Assembly: GCA_022833215.1 (NCBI GenBank)
Contig: JAIPUZ010000086.1
Location: forward strand, 25,490-89,489
Direction of reading: 5' to 3'
DNA length: 64,000 nt
Source of the DNA: Mesorhizobium sp.
Lineage (GTDB): Bacteria; Pseudomonadota; Alphaproteobacteria; Rhizobiales; Rhizobiaceae
Every line of letters starts with the position of its first letter. Position 1 is the first letter of the stretch. The notes beneath the pieces are model-generated. The model ran no database searches. It worked only from the letters and a program-made list of their open reading frames with translations, and had not been told where the DNA came from. Below, piece by piece: positions 44,659-53,920 of this stretch. The translations under genes and the position numbers were made by a program.

Positions 44659-47644
44659 GAAGACGCTCACCTGTGGGATCGTAGAACTGCGGGCTGCAAA
44701 TTTCGACGAGACTTTCGGTGCCGCGCAGTGGATCGCATGCCCTGACGACCTCTCCGGTCCTGTTGTTTCCCGACGCCAGCAGGCCGAGCGCGATCCAGCG
44801 CCCAAGCATGGGCGAGTAGGCGCTGGAGGTCACATATCCTTCGTCGTTTTCCAGATTTGCCACCTGGCCTGACGCGACAAGGTGCGCGCCCGCGCGAACC
44901 TGACTTCCGTGATCGAGCGGGAGCAACCCGACGAGGGTCGGGCGTTCGGGATCGCGCAGAGCGGGCCGTTGCGCCAGGATACGCCCGACATAATCCTTTT
45001 TGGCAGACATCATCTTCCCCAGGCCCAGATCGGCGGCCGTGGTGTGGCCATTAAGCTCGCCGCCGGCGACATGGCCCTTTTCGATGCGCATGATCGCCAG
45101 CGCTTCGGTTCCATACAGGCAGACGCCGAAGGCTTCACCTTGCCTCATCAGTTCGCGCAGAAGCGAATCCCCATATTGAGCGGGAATAGCGATCTCGTAG
45201 GCAAGTTCGCCCGAGAACGATACGCGAGCCAGCCGGGCGGTGACACCTGCAACCGTAACCTGAGCCACAGACATGAACGGGAAGGACTCGTTGGCGATGT
45301 CGTGCTGCCGGTCGACCACGCGCCGCAGCAGTTCGCGCGAGAGCGGCCCCGCGACTGAAAACTGAGCCCACTGTTCCGTGACCGACGTCAGTTGCACATC
45401 CAGCTCCGGCCACACGCACTGGTGATGAAATTCCATATGCTGCATCACGACGGGCGCATTTGCCGTTGTTGTCGACATGACGAAATGAGTGTCGCTGAAA
45501 CACATGGTCACGCCGTCATCCAGCACGAAGCCATCTTCGCGCAGCATCAGCCCGTAGCGGGCCCGGCCCGGCTGGAGACCGGCGAAGTTGTTGCAGTAGA
45601 TGCGCTCGATGAAGGCGCGGGCATCAGGACCCTGAATGTCGATCTTGCCGAGGGTTGAAACATCGCAGATGCCTGCACCGCCGCGCACGGTGCGGACCTC
45701 ACGTTCGGCGCTTTGCAGCCAGGTCTCGCCCGGGCGCGGATAATACTGGGCGCGCAGCCAGGCACCGGCCTCCACGAATACAGCCCCCTGTTCGGTTTCG
45801 AATGGATGAGCCGGAGACAATCTGCGCGGATGAAAGTCCATGCCGCGAGCGTGGCCGGCAAGCGCGCCGATGGCGACCGGAGTGTAAGGCGGCCGGAAGG
45901 TGGTCGTTCCCTGAGACGCCATGTCCGTGCCGGCGATTTCCGCCAGGACGCCCAGTGCCGCCACGTTCGAAGTCTTGCCCTGGTCTGTTGCCATGCCCAG
46001 CGCCGTGTAGCGCTTCACGTGTTCCGCAGCGCCGAAGCCCTCGCGCACCGAAAGATCGATATCGTCGGTCGTCACGTCGCTCTGAAAGTCGATGAAGGCT
46101 TTGCCCCGCGCGCCCGGAACCCGCCACAGCGGCTGGACCGGCCGATGGCTCTGCCCATCGCCGCTTCCATAGCCGCGCCAGAATGGCAACCGGCCGCTGA
46201 AACCGCAATCGTGGGCGGCGGCAAGACCGTTGGCCGCTCCCGAGGCGAGACAGGCGTTGAGATCGGCATTGCCCGTGGCCGCTCCCGCGACCGTCATGCC
46301 TGGCGGAAGCGAACCGGGAAGGAAGGCTGCGGCAGCTTCGTCCCATCTGGGCCGGCCGGAAAGATGGGAGGTCAGATGAATTGTCGGGTTCCACCCTCCG
46401 GACATGGCGAGCAGATCGCAGGAGATGCGCTCCCTTTGTCTGTCCGAAGTAAGAACCTCGACCGACCGCAGCCCGTGCCCGCCATGAGCCTGCGTAACCA
46501 TGGCTCCCGCATGCATGACCGCGCCATGTCTCGCCGCCGCTGCAGACACCGCCGCAGAGCCGCCGTCACGGCTGTCCACTACCGCAGCGACGCCAACGCC
46601 GGCGGCCGCCAGATCGTCAAGCGTTCCCGCAGCACCGTCATTGTTGGCAAAGATGACCGCACGCCGGCCGGGCGCCACTCCATAGCGATTTATATAGGTG
46701 CGGACGCTGCCCGCCAGCATCACTCCGGGCCTGTCATTGTTGCCAAAGGCTATGGGTCTTTCGATCGCACCCGCAGCAAGAATGGAACGCCGCGCGACAA
46801 TGCGCCAGAAGCGCAGTCGCGGCTGGTGGACCGGCGGTTCCGGCAGGTGATCGCTGACCCGCTGCACCGCGCCAAAGACGCCGCCATCATACACGCCGGT
46901 GACGGAAGTCCGGCCCATCACCGAGACCTCGGGCATGGCGGCCAGTTCCCCGGCCATTGTTCTGGCCCAGTCCACGCCGCTCTCGCCATCGATCTCGGCC
47001 TTGTCGCCCAGCAATCCTCCTCCGAGCACGAAATCCTCATCGCACAGGATGACGCGCGCGCCGGTTCTGCCAGCAGCGACAGCCGCCGCGATTCCGGCAG
47101 GCCCTCCGCCGATGACAAGCACATCGCAGAATGCCGTAGCTTTTTCATATGTATCTGGATCGTGGGCTGGCGCGGTGCGGCCCAGCCCCGCCGCGCGCCG
47201 GATCATCGGCTCGTAAATGCGCTCCCAAAAGGAAGCGGGCCACATGAAAGTCTTGTAGTAGAAGCCGGCGGCGATAAAGGAGGAGACCCAGGAATTGACC
47301 GAGAGCAGGTCGCATCTGAGCGAGGGCCAGCGGTTCTGGCTGGTGGCGACCAGTCCGTCATAGAGTTCCAGTACGGTGGCGCGGCTGTTGGGTTCGCGCC
47401 GCGACCCGCTGCGATGCTCGACCAGCGCGTTCGGCTCTTCGACACCGGCCGAAAGGATGCCGCGCGGCCGGTGATATTTGAAGGAACGGCCGACCAGACG
47501 GACGCCGTTGGCCAGCAGGGCCGAGGCCAGCGTGTCGCCGGCGAAGCCGGTGATCGCGCGTCCGTCGAAGGAAAAATTGAGCGGTGCCGCACGATCGACG
47601 AGGCCGCCGGTGGCAAGCCGGAATGGCTGCTTTTCAGTCATCAT
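44651..47644 (-). CDS. soxA: Sarcosine oxidase alpha subunit
   Basis: This 997-residue subunit carries NAD+ and the tetrahydrofolate-dependent half of the reaction: sarcosine + O2 + THF gives glycine, H2O2 and methylene-THF. An N-terminal ferredoxin-like domain (FAGDTLASALLANGV) precedes the dinucleotide fold GGGPAGIAAAVAAGRTGARV near residue 175. The C-terminal 400 residues are a GcvT-like aminomethyltransferase domain with VRGGAGICDVSTLGKIDIQGP, near residue 600, and SFSGELAYEIAIP near residue 830. The ATG at 47644 overlaps the soxD stop (ATGA). Length is normal. Confidence 0.96.
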   Translation of the reverse strand: MMTEKQPFRLATGGLVDRAAPLNFSFDGRAITGFAGDTLASALLANGVRLVGRSFKYHRPRGILSAGVEEPNALVEHRSGSRREPNSRATVLELYDGLVATSQNRWPSLRCDLLSVNSWVSSFIAAGFYYKTFMWPASFWERIYEPMIRRAAGLGRTAPAHDPDTYEKATAFCDVLVIGGGPAGIAAAVAAGRTGARVILCDEDFVLGGGLLGDKAEIDGESGVDWARTMAGELAAMPEVSVMGRTSVTGVYDGGVFGAVQRVSDHLPEPPVHQPRLRFWRIVARRSILAAGAIERPIAFGNNDRPGVMLAGSVRTYINRYGVAPGRRAVIFANNDGAAGTLDDLAAAGVGVAAVVDSRDGGSAAVSAAAARHGAVMHAGAMVTQAHGGHGLRSVEVLTSDRQRERISCDLLAMSGGWNPTIHLTSHLSGRPRWDEAAAAFLPGSLPPGMTVAGAATGNADLNACLASGAANGLAAAHDCGFSGRLPFWRGYGSGDGQSHRPVQPLWRVPGARGKAFIDFQSDVTTDDIDLSVREGFGAAEHVKRYTALGMATDQGKTSNVAALGVLAEIAGTDMASQGTTTFRPPYTPVAIGALAGHARGMDFHPRRLSPAHPFETEQGAVFVEAGAWLRAQYYPRPGETWLQSAEREVRTVRGGAGICDVSTLGKIDIQGPDARAFIERIYCNNFAGLQPGRARYGLMLREDGFVLDDGVTMCFSDTHFVMSTTTANAPVVMQHMEFHHQCVWPELDVQLTSVTEQWAQFSVAGPLSRELLRRVVDRQHDIANESFPFMSVAQVTVAGVTARLARVSFSGELAYEIAIPAQYGDSLLRELMRQGEAFGVCLYGTEALAIMRIEKGHVAGGELNGHTTAADLGLGKMMSAKKDYVGRILAQRPALRDPERPTLVGLLPLDHGSQVRAGAHLVASGQVANLENDEGYVTSSAYSPMLGRWIALGLLASGNNRTGEVVRACDPLRGTESLVEICSPQFYDPTGERLHG

Positions 47645-47910
47645 CGGGCCACCCGCCGCGAAGCTGCGACCACGCTCTCGATCGCGTGTGTGCGAACGTC
47701 CCTTTGCACGACGAGCCAGGCCCGGCAGCCATGCAGATGCTGCCAGAATTCCTGGTGCGATCCGGCCGGATTGTCGCGTAGATGAAGATATTCGACGAAA
47801 CGCTCAAGAGCGTCCGGCCCGTTTGCATCCGGACGTCTCACGGTGGCGTCACCACGATAGGAATACTCCTCGACGCCGCGTTCTCCGCAGTAGGGGCAAT
47901 GAATGCGCAT
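47641..47910 (-). CDS. soxD: Sarcosine oxidase delta subunit
   Basis: This 89-residue zinc-binding subunit has ligands Cys5 and Cys8 (HCPYCGERG), His58 and Cys62 (QHLHGCRAW), the same spacing as in structurally known SoxD with a one-residue shift. The middle FVEYLHLRDNPAGSHQEFW is family-typical. Many SoxD proteins have RWF after the last Cys; here it is AWL. The ATG follows GAGGA. It lies between soxB and soxA. Confidence 0.95.
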   Translation of the reverse strand: MRIHCPYCGERGVEEYSYRGDATVRRPDANGPDALERFVEYLHLRDNPAGSHQEFWQHLHGCRAWLVVQRDVRTHAIESVVAASRRVAR

Positions 47911-47916
47911 CGGTCC

Positions 47917-49167
47917 TCAGTGAAGGTTGGGCTGCGCCCCGGCACCTTTTTCGTCGATGACGTGACCGCTGGCGAAGCGGTCCAGGCGAAAGGGGGCGTT
48001 CAGCTCGTGTGGTTGGTTGCGGGCGATGGTCCATGCGAAGCACCAGCCCGAGGCCGGCGTTGCCTTGAAGCCGCCATAGCACCAGCCCGCATTGAGATAG
48101 ATGCCCTCGACAGGAGTAAGGCCGATGATGGGGCTGCCGTCCATCGACATGTCCATCAGCCCGCCCCATTGGCGAAGCACGCGCAGGCGGCCGAGGCCGG
48201 GCATGAGCGCCATTGCCGATTCCATGACAGCCTCGACGGTCGGCAGATTGCCACGCTGTGCATAGGAGTTGTAGCCGTCGATATCGCCGCCAAAGACCAG
48301 GCCGCCCCGATTGGACTGGCTGATATAGAAATGTCCCGCACCGAAGGTCACGACCATGTCGACCAGCGGTTTCACACTCTCGGTCACGAAAGCCTGCATG
48401 ACATGGCTCTCGATGGGCAGGCGCAGTCCGGCCATCGTGGCCACCCGCGAAGAGTTCCCCGCGCAGCAAAGCGCGACCTTTGCCGCCCGTATGACACCGC
48501 GGTTCGTTTCGACTCCGGTCACCCTCCCGCGCTCGATGTGGATGCCGGTCACCTCGCAGTTCTGGATGATGTCGACGCCGCGCCGGTCGGCGCCGCGCGC
48601 ATACCCCCAGGCGACCGCATCGTGCCGGACCGTCCCGCCCCTCGGCTGCAACAGTCCGCCGCGGATCGGGAAGCGGGCATTGTCGAAATCGAGATAAGGC
48701 AGGAGCCTTCTGACTTCGGCCTCATCCAGCAGCCCGGCGTCGATATCGTTCAGCCGCATCGCGTTGCCGCGCCGCGCGAAAGCGTCGCGCTGCCCGTCGG
48801 AATGGAACAGGTTCAGGACGCCGCGCTGGCTGACCATGACGTTGTAGTTGAGGTCCTGCTCAAGACCTTCCCACAGCTTCAGCGACCGTTCATAGAATCG
48901 CGCATTGGCCGGATGAAGGTAGTTCGACCGGATGATCGTTGTGTTCCGGCCGACATTGCCGGAACCGATATAGGACTTCTCCAGAACCGCGATATTGGAG
49001 ATGCCGTGCTCTTTCGCCAGATAATAGGCCGTAGCCAGGCCATGGCCGCCGCCGCCGACGATTACGACGTCATATTGCGGCCTGGGTTCGGCATCGCGCC
49101 AGGCCCGCATCCAGCCTTTCTGACCACGAAGTCCTTGGGATAGAACCGAAATGATGGAGTAGCGCAC
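47917..49167 (-). CDS. soxB: Sarcosine oxidase beta subunit
   Basis: This 416-residue flavoprotein oxidises sarcosine using FAD and a covalent FMN. The FAD loop is VVIVGGGGHGLATAYYLA near residue 35. His182, in GGTVRHDAVAWGYARGA, is a candidate for the covalent FMN histidine. The C-terminal GLTPVEGIYLNAGWCYGGFK is the substrate-domain signature. The start is GTG at 49167, which gives the usual SoxB N-terminus (RYSIISVLSQGLRGQKGW). It is first in the order soxB-D-A-G and follows the regulator by 91 bases. Confidence 0.95.
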   Translation of the reverse strand: MRYSIISVLSQGLRGQKGWMRAWRDAEPRPQYDVVIVGGGGHGLATAYYLAKEHGISNIAVLEKSYIGSGNVGRNTTIIRSNYLHPANARFYERSLKLWEGLEQDLNYNVMVSQRGVLNLFHSDGQRDAFARRGNAMRLNDIDAGLLDEAEVRRLLPYLDFDNARFPIRGGLLQPRGGTVRHDAVAWGYARGADRRGVDIIQNCEVTGIHIERGRVTGVETNRGVIRAAKVALCCAGNSSRVATMAGLRLPIESHVMQAFVTESVKPLVDMVVTFGAGHFYISQSNRGGLVFGGDIDGYNSYAQRGNLPTVEAVMESAMALMPGLGRLRVLRQWGGLMDMSMDGSPIIGLTPVEGIYLNAGWCYGGFKATPASGWCFAWTIARNQPHELNAPFRLDRFASGHVIDEKGAGAQPNLH

Positions 49168-49258
49168 CGTTTCAACCTGCAGCCGGATATCGGTTTCGGG
49201 TGTAGACTATGCTGAAATGGTGCCAGTGCGGATTGACCGCAAACGACGCTCGTATGAC

Positions 49259-50290
49259 TTAAAGCGTCGCGGTCGAGGATCTGTCGCGTGCGCGCTCCTG
49301 CGTCGGAGGATGGCCTAAATGGCTACGGTAGGCGCGGGAGAAGTGGCTCGCACTGGTGAAACCGCAGGACAGAGCCACCTCAAGCACCGACATCGTCGTC
49401 TGCTGCAAAAGATTGCGCGAGCGCTCCAGCCGCAGTTTCAGATAGTAGCTGGCGAGAGTGGTGTTGGCATGCGACTGGAACAGGCGCTCCAGTTGCCGGA
49501 CCGAAAGACCCGCCATCCTTGCCAGTTCACGGCGCGAGGCCGGCTCCTCCAGCCGCTGCTCCATCGTGGAGATTACCTTGAGCAGTTTCCCATGCCTGAT
49601 TCCTGTCCGCTGCACGATGTCCATACGCTGTGGGGCATCGCCGGGTCTGACGCTGGTGTGGAGAAACCAGTCTGACATGGTGGCCGCAAGATGCGGATCG
49701 TGCCACGTCTTCATCAGGTAGTGCAGAAGATCGAGCGGTGAGATGCCGCCCGAACATGTAAAACGATCGCGATCCACCTCGAAAAGCTTGCCGGTAACGT
49801 CGAGATCGGAAAATTCTTCAACGATGCCGGCGATGTGATCCCAGTGGATCGTGCAACGGTAGCCGTCGAGCAGGCCAGCGCGCGCCAGCACATAGGCCCC
49901 CCCGGAAATCCCTCCCAGCACAACCCCCTGCCGCGCCAGGGTCCGCAGCCAGGCGAAGGTGGGCGCATGGTGAAAGTTCTCTACACCCGAGCCGGCGCAG
50001 ACCATGACGACGTCCAGATCGTATGTTTCCCCGACCCGGAATTCGGGGACGATGGTGACGCCGTTGGACGCCTTGATGGGCTGGCCGTCCGGCGTCAGGT
50101 GAACCCAGGTGAACAATTCTTGCCGCGCGACGATATTGGCCGCCCGCAACGGCTCGATCGCAGCGGCGTAAGGCAGCAATGCGAACGACGGAACAAGCAG
50201 GTAGCCGACGCGAATTGCGTGCCCCCGATGTTCGCCCGCCCATGAAAGATTGTGATGAGGAGTGATTGCACGGCGTTCGTGTGCTTGCAT
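49259..50290 (-). CDS. GlxA-family transcriptional regulator (DJ-1/PfpI domain plus AraC helix-turn-helix)
   Basis: This 343-residue protein has an N-terminal class I glutamine-amidotransferase-like sensor domain (residues about 25-195, with a glycine in GGISGGAYVLARAGLL where an active Cys would be). It ends in an AraC-type double helix-turn-helix (residues about 225-330: LARMAGLSVRQLERLF and VALSCGFTSASHFSRAYR). It resembles GbdR/CdhR, which activate betaine, carnitine and sarcosine catabolism. The ATG at 50290 is chosen; a TTG precedes it. It lies between soxB and the divergent importer operon and probably activates both in response to a methylated amine. Confidence 0.9.
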   Translation of the reverse strand: MQAHERRAITPHHNLSWAGEHRGHAIRVGYLLVPSFALLPYAAAIEPLRAANIVARQELFTWVHLTPDGQPIKASNGVTIVPEFRVGETYDLDVVMVCAGSGVENFHHAPTFAWLRTLARQGVVLGGISGGAYVLARAGLLDGYRCTIHWDHIAGIVEEFSDLDVTGKLFEVDRDRFTCSGGISPLDLLHYLMKTWHDPHLAATMSDWFLHTSVRPGDAPQRMDIVQRTGIRHGKLLKVISTMEQRLEEPASRRELARMAGLSVRQLERLFQSHANTTLASYYLKLRLERSRNLLQQTTMSVLEVALSCGFTSASHFSRAYRSHLGHPPTQERARDRSSTATL

Positions 50291-50513
50291 CAATACGGTC
50301 GCCTATCGTCATGGAAGCGTCGCATAAAGACAAGCACATGGTCGCCCATTTGTCACGCTCAGAATGGGAGAACGGTTACCCCCCGTCGCCGGGGAAGCAG
50401 GCCCCATGGGGGCTGGAAACCTCGGGGTGCAGCACTGCAAGAATGCCAGATAAGAACTCCCCTGGAAGTTTGGCCGGGTATGGCCGCAACCAGAGTGGTG
50501 AACTGGAGGAACA
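50291..50513 (+). promoter_or_regulatory. Divergent control region with a GC-rich, hairpin-forming leader
   Basis: These 223 bases separate the GlxA-type regulator from the importer operon. They contain CCCC-cgtcgc-CGGGG (near 50383-50397) and the palindrome CCCCATGGGG (near 50402-50411) in the future leader of the importer mRNA. A good Shine-Dalgarno sequence, GGAGGAA, precedes the ATG at 50514. I recognise no known riboswitch consensus, and regulator sites could not be assigned by eye. Confidence 0.4.
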
Positions 50514-52091
50514 ATGAAAAAACTCTATCTTTCTGCTTGCACCAGTGTGTTGATGCTGTTTACAGGCGCTTCGGCAGGGGCTGCCGAACTGCGTGTCGCC
50601 TACAAGGCGGATCCGGCCTCGCTGGATAGCAGCGCCAACTGGGATGCCAACACGATCCGCTTCGTGCTAAATTTCTATGATCCGCTGCTGGACTATGACG
50701 GCAAGGACTTCATTCCCGTCCTGGCCGAAAGCTGGGAGCAGGTCGAGCCGACCAGATGGCGGTTCCAGCTGAGGAAAGGCGTCAGGTTCCATGACGGCCG
50801 CGACTTCGGCGCTGACGACGCCATGTTCTCTGTCATGCGTGCGACCGAACCGAGTTCACGCGCCAAAAGCGTCGTTCGCGGAGTGACTGGCGTCGAGAAG
50901 ATCGACGATCACACATTCGACATCATCACGGACATTCCGCGTCCCTTCCTGATCAACATGCTCGACAGGCTGCCGATGCTGTCGAAGTCCTGGGCGGAGG
51001 AAAACAACGCGCTGGCGCCGGCCGATGTTGGCAAGGAACAGTCCAACGCTGCGCTGGTGGAGGAGAACGGCACAGGGCCTTTCATTCTGGAGCGCCGCGA
51101 CCCGGGTCGCCAGACCACCGCCGTGCGCAATCCGGACTATTGGAACGCGGCAAATGTGAAGAGCAATATCGATCGCGTCACATTGGTGCCAATCTCTTCG
51201 GATGCCTCGCGCGTCGCCGCGCTGTTGTCGGGCGAGGTCGATCTGATCGTTCCCGCGCCAATGCAGGATGTCGCGCGACTTGAAACCGGCAGCGACACCA
51301 CCGTGTGGAAGGGCCAGGAAGCGCGCGGTGTGTTCCTGGGCTTCGACGCCACGAGCGACAATCTCGGCAAGGACGCCAGCAGAGGCCCCAATCCCTTCAA
51401 GGATGTAAGGGTGCGCACGGCCGTCTATCAGGCCATCGATGCCGATGCGATCAATCGTGTGGTGATGCGAGGCAACGGCTCGGTCGCGAACATGATCGTG
51501 CCGCCCGGCGTCATCGGCTATGACCCGGAGCGTCCACGTCTGCCCTACGACCCGGCGAAGGCCAGGGAACTGCTCGCCGAAGCCGGCTATCCGGATGGGT
51601 TCAAGGCACCGATGGAATGCTCGAACGACCGTGACATCGGCGATGCGGCAACCTGCGAGGCGGTGGCCGCCATGCTGGCCCGCGCCGGCATTCAGATCGA
51701 CCTGCAGTCGCGGCCGTCCACCCAGTTCCTGAGCGCGCTGCTCGGCGGCGGTGCCAGCTTCTACCGCTTCAGCTGGGGCAATAATGGATGGGCGGCATCC
51801 AACACGATGAGCGACCTGGCAGGGTGCAAACCCGAAGGCCAGCGAGGATTTGCGATCAGCGGCTACTGCAATCCCGAACTTGACGAGCTCGTGAAGCAGA
51901 TCAACTCGGAATCGGATGTTGCCGTCCGCGACGAGCTGACGAAGAAGGCATGGGATATTCTGGATGCCGAGCGGCTGTTCGTTCCGCTGCACTATCCGCC
52001 CATCTTCTTTGCCTCGACAAAGGCCGTCGACGATGTCGAGGTGAATTCCGACGGCTCGCTTCGCTGGGCCGGTGTTAGCAAGGCTGATTGA
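50514..52091 (+). CDS. Peptide-type ABC transporter substrate-binding protein (DppA/OppA family)
   Basis: This 525-residue periplasmic protein has a Sec signal (MKKLYLSACTSVLMLFTG, cleavage near AGA-AELR) and the SBP_bac_5 fold: LRVAYKADPASLDSSANWD, a typical WRFQLRKGVRFHDGRDFGADD, LLDYDGKDFIPVLAESWEQ and ENGTGPFILERRDPGRQT. It opens the operon SBP, M19-like, cupin, DppB, C, D, F. Ligand candidates are small peptides or N-methyl amino compounds, judging from the sarcosine genes next door. Confidence 0.92.
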   Translation: MKKLYLSACTSVLMLFTGASAGAAELRVAYKADPASLDSSANWDANTIRFVLNFYDPLLDYDGKDFIPVLAESWEQVEPTRWRFQLRKGVRFHDGRDFGADDAMFSVMRATEPSSRAKSVVRGVTGVEKIDDHTFDIITDIPRPFLINMLDRLPMLSKSWAEENNALAPADVGKEQSNAALVEENGTGPFILERRDPGRQTTAVRNPDYWNAANVKSNIDRVTLVPISSDASRVAALLSGEVDLIVPAPMQDVARLETGSDTTVWKGQEARGVFLGFDATSDNLGKDASRGPNPFKDVRVRTAVYQAIDADAINRVVMRGNGSVANMIVPPGVIGYDPERPRLPYDPAKARELLAEAGYPDGFKAPMECSNDRDIGDAATCEAVAAMLARAGIQIDLQSRPSTQFLSALLGGGASFYRFSWGNNGWAASNTMSDLAGCKPEGQRGFAISGYCNPELDELVKQINSESDVAVRDELTKKAWDILDAERLFVPLHYPPIFFASTKAVDDVEVNSDGSLRWAGVSKAD

Positions 52092-52101
52092 TAACGGGCT
52101 T

Positions 52102-52128
52102 GGGAGCGCCTGCGCAAAGGGCGCTCCT
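52102..52128 (+). other. Intercistronic hairpin after the binding-protein gene
   Basis: GGAGCGCC (52103-52110) pairs perfectly with GGCGCTCC (52120-52127), with one extra G-T pair and a nine-base loop, eleven bases after the binding-protein stop. There is no T-run, so it is more likely an mRNA stabiliser or partial attenuator than a full terminator. The amino-acid ABC operon has a similar hairpin in the same position. Confidence 0.6.
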
Positions 52129-52185
52129 GCTCATGAGGCATGGCGTGAACAGGCTGCCCTCGAGACAAACTGAAAAGGACAAGGA

Positions 52186-53271
52186 ATGATGTCGGTTAGC
52201 GAATTTGCCAGGAAATGGGGCGTATCCGAGAAAGCAGCCAGGCTCCACAGTGAATCCTTTGTGTGGGAGTGTTGCATCTCGTGGATTTCCATGGAGATCA
52301 TGCATTCCGACCGGCAGAAGAAGAAAGAATGCCTTCCGCGCTACCTGGCATCAGGCGCCAATTATGTGAGCCTGACCGCAGCGGGCGACAGTGGCGGCCT
52401 GGTCTCCACCGCAGTCCATTATCTGGCCGGTGAGCGGCGTTTCATCAAGGAGACAATGGCTGATACATGCATCCTCGTGGAGCGCTTCGAGGACATCGAG
52501 CGTGCGCGCAAGGAAGGCAAGCTCGCAGTTGGCTTCCATTTCCAGGGTTGCAATCCCATGCATGGCGGCCTGCGCGAAGAGCCGGGCGATCTCAACCTCG
52601 TGCAGTTCTACTATGATCTTGGGGTGAAGCAGGCGCTTCTGGCCCATAACCGCCGCAACATTTCCGCCGACGGGTGCCACGAGGACGGCGACGCCGGACT
52701 CAGCACCTTCGGCCAGAAGCTGGTGAAGGAGATGTCGCGCGTCGGCATGATGCTGGATTGCACGCATACGGGCGAGCGCTCGACCATGGAAGCAATGGAG
52801 ATCTATGGCCAGCCGGTGATCTTTTCTCACTCGAATCCGAAGAGCATGTTCGACCATCCGCGCAACATCACCGATGCACAGATCAGGGCCTGTGCGGCGA
52901 CCGGCGGCGTCGTCGGCGTTTGCGGCTGGGGGCCGATCGTCAATGCAAGCAACGACGCTTCCCCTGAAGAGGTGATGAAACACATCGACTATATGGTGCA
53001 GCTTGTCGGCCCGGAGCACGTCGGCATTGGTCTGGATTATGTATATCAGCCGGAATTGACGACCCAGCGCATGCAACGCCAGCCAGAGTATTACGCACCG
53101 ACGAAGAACATGGGCAGTTACGGCTACGATGTCGCGCTCATGGACTTCATGCCGCCGGAAGACCTGCCGATGTTGACAGAACTGATGCTGAATAAGGGCT
53201 ATTCCGACGACGCCATCCGAGGCATTCTGGGCGGCAACTTTCTGCGCGTTGCAAAACAGGTATGGAAATGA
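52186..53271 (+). CDS. Atypical M19 (renal dipeptidase) family protein
   Basis: This 361-residue TIM-barrel protein aligns with membrane dipeptidases. His194 (LDCTHTGE) and His215 (IFSHSNPKS) match the second-metal ligands, RNITDAQIRA follows, and Asp284 (GIGLDYVYQ) matches the substrate aspartate. The first-metal pair of canonical enzymes (the N-terminal DGHND motif) is absent: VWECCISW stands there. The bridging Glu is Gln120 (HFQGCNP). A similar Gln occurs, as I recall, in the M19-like protein beside betaine/sarcosine genes in Pseudomonas (PA5396). It lies second in the importer operon. It may hydrolyse the imported compound with altered chemistry or act on another bond. Confidence 0.8.
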   Translation: MMSVSEFARKWGVSEKAARLHSESFVWECCISWISMEIMHSDRQKKKECLPRYLASGANYVSLTAAGDSGGLVSTAVHYLAGERRFIKETMADTCILVERFEDIERARKEGKLAVGFHFQGCNPMHGGLREEPGDLNLVQFYYDLGVKQALLAHNRRNISADGCHEDGDAGLSTFGQKLVKEMSRVGMMLDCTHTGERSTMEAMEIYGQPVIFSHSNPKSMFDHPRNITDAQIRACAATGGVVGVCGWGPIVNASNDASPEEVMKHIDYMVQLVGPEHVGIGLDYVYQPELTTQRMQRQPEYYAPTKNMGSYGYDVALMDFMPPEDLPMLTELMLNKGYSDDAIRGILGGNFLRVAKQVWK

Positions 53272-53897
53272 GCCACACACTTTCCCCCGCTCTGTCTTGC
53301 GGCGACCAGGCGTTTCGCGATTTCGCGGCAGCTTGCCAGGCAGCTGTCGATGTCGGTGGCGACGTTCAGAGCGAAATCGCCCGGCTAACGGGCGATTTCG
53401 CGGAAAGCTGGCGAATGCCCGACCTGCGCTACATGCAGTTGCAGCCGGATGCGGACTACGCTTCATACCTGCTCTATCTTTCTCCCGCCTCCGATCTCTC
53501 CATCGTGCTCGACATTTTCATGGCCGGACAGGCGGCGGTGACGCACAATCATCTGAGCTGGGGCGTCTTCACCTGTCTTGAGGGGACAGAACTGGAGCGC
53601 TACTACGACGCGCCCGCAGATCTGTCGTCAGCACCCGTGGAAAAGGGCAGCAGGTTACGCCCGCCCGGGATCGTGACGCTTGCCGCTCCCGAGATCAACG
53701 CCTTCCATCAGGTCGAATGTGCCGAAGGTGACAGATCGGTCAGTCTGCATCTCTACGGCTCCGACATCGGCCGGATCGAGCGGCATCAATGGGATGGGAC
53801 GGAAGGTCGCTATCGCAGATTCGTCGGCGGTTATTCGAACGACGCGCTCGGGCTGCCGGTCTATCTTTCCACTGCGGATGTGGCCGCGCGTTCCTGA
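53268..53897 (+). CDS. Cysteine-dioxygenase-like cupin protein
   Basis: This 209-residue protein has a cupin fold with the likely iron ligands His93 and His95 (VTHNHLSWGVFTCLEG) and His147 (AFHQVE), then VSLHLYGSDIGRIE, which is typical of thiol-dioxygenase-like proteins. The Tyr that crosslinks in cysteine dioxygenase is not evident. The ATG at 53268 overlaps the M19-like stop (ATGA). The substrate is unknown; a small thiol or amino acid released by the neighbouring hydrolase is an inference. Confidence 0.75.
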   Translation: MSHTLSPALSCGDQAFRDFAAACQAAVDVGGDVQSEIARLTGDFAESWRMPDLRYMQLQPDADYASYLLYLSPASDLSIVLDIFMAGQAAVTHNHLSWGVFTCLEGTELERYYDAPADLSSAPVEKGSRLRPPGIVTLAAPEINAFHQVECAEGDRSVSLHLYGSDIGRIERHQWDGTEGRYRRFVGGYSNDALGLPVYLSTADVAARS

Positions 53898-53920
53898 CGG
53901 GCAGCAAAGGACCGCCGAAC

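Noticed and set aside
45713-49143. Long plus-strand frames opposite soxA and soxB
   Set aside because: They are shadows of the sarcosine oxidase genes, whose cofactor motifs and operon order are unambiguous.
50383-50480. A glycine-type riboswitch before the importer operon, suggested by the sarcosine context
   Set aside because: The conserved core blocks of glycine riboswitches are not present in the leader.
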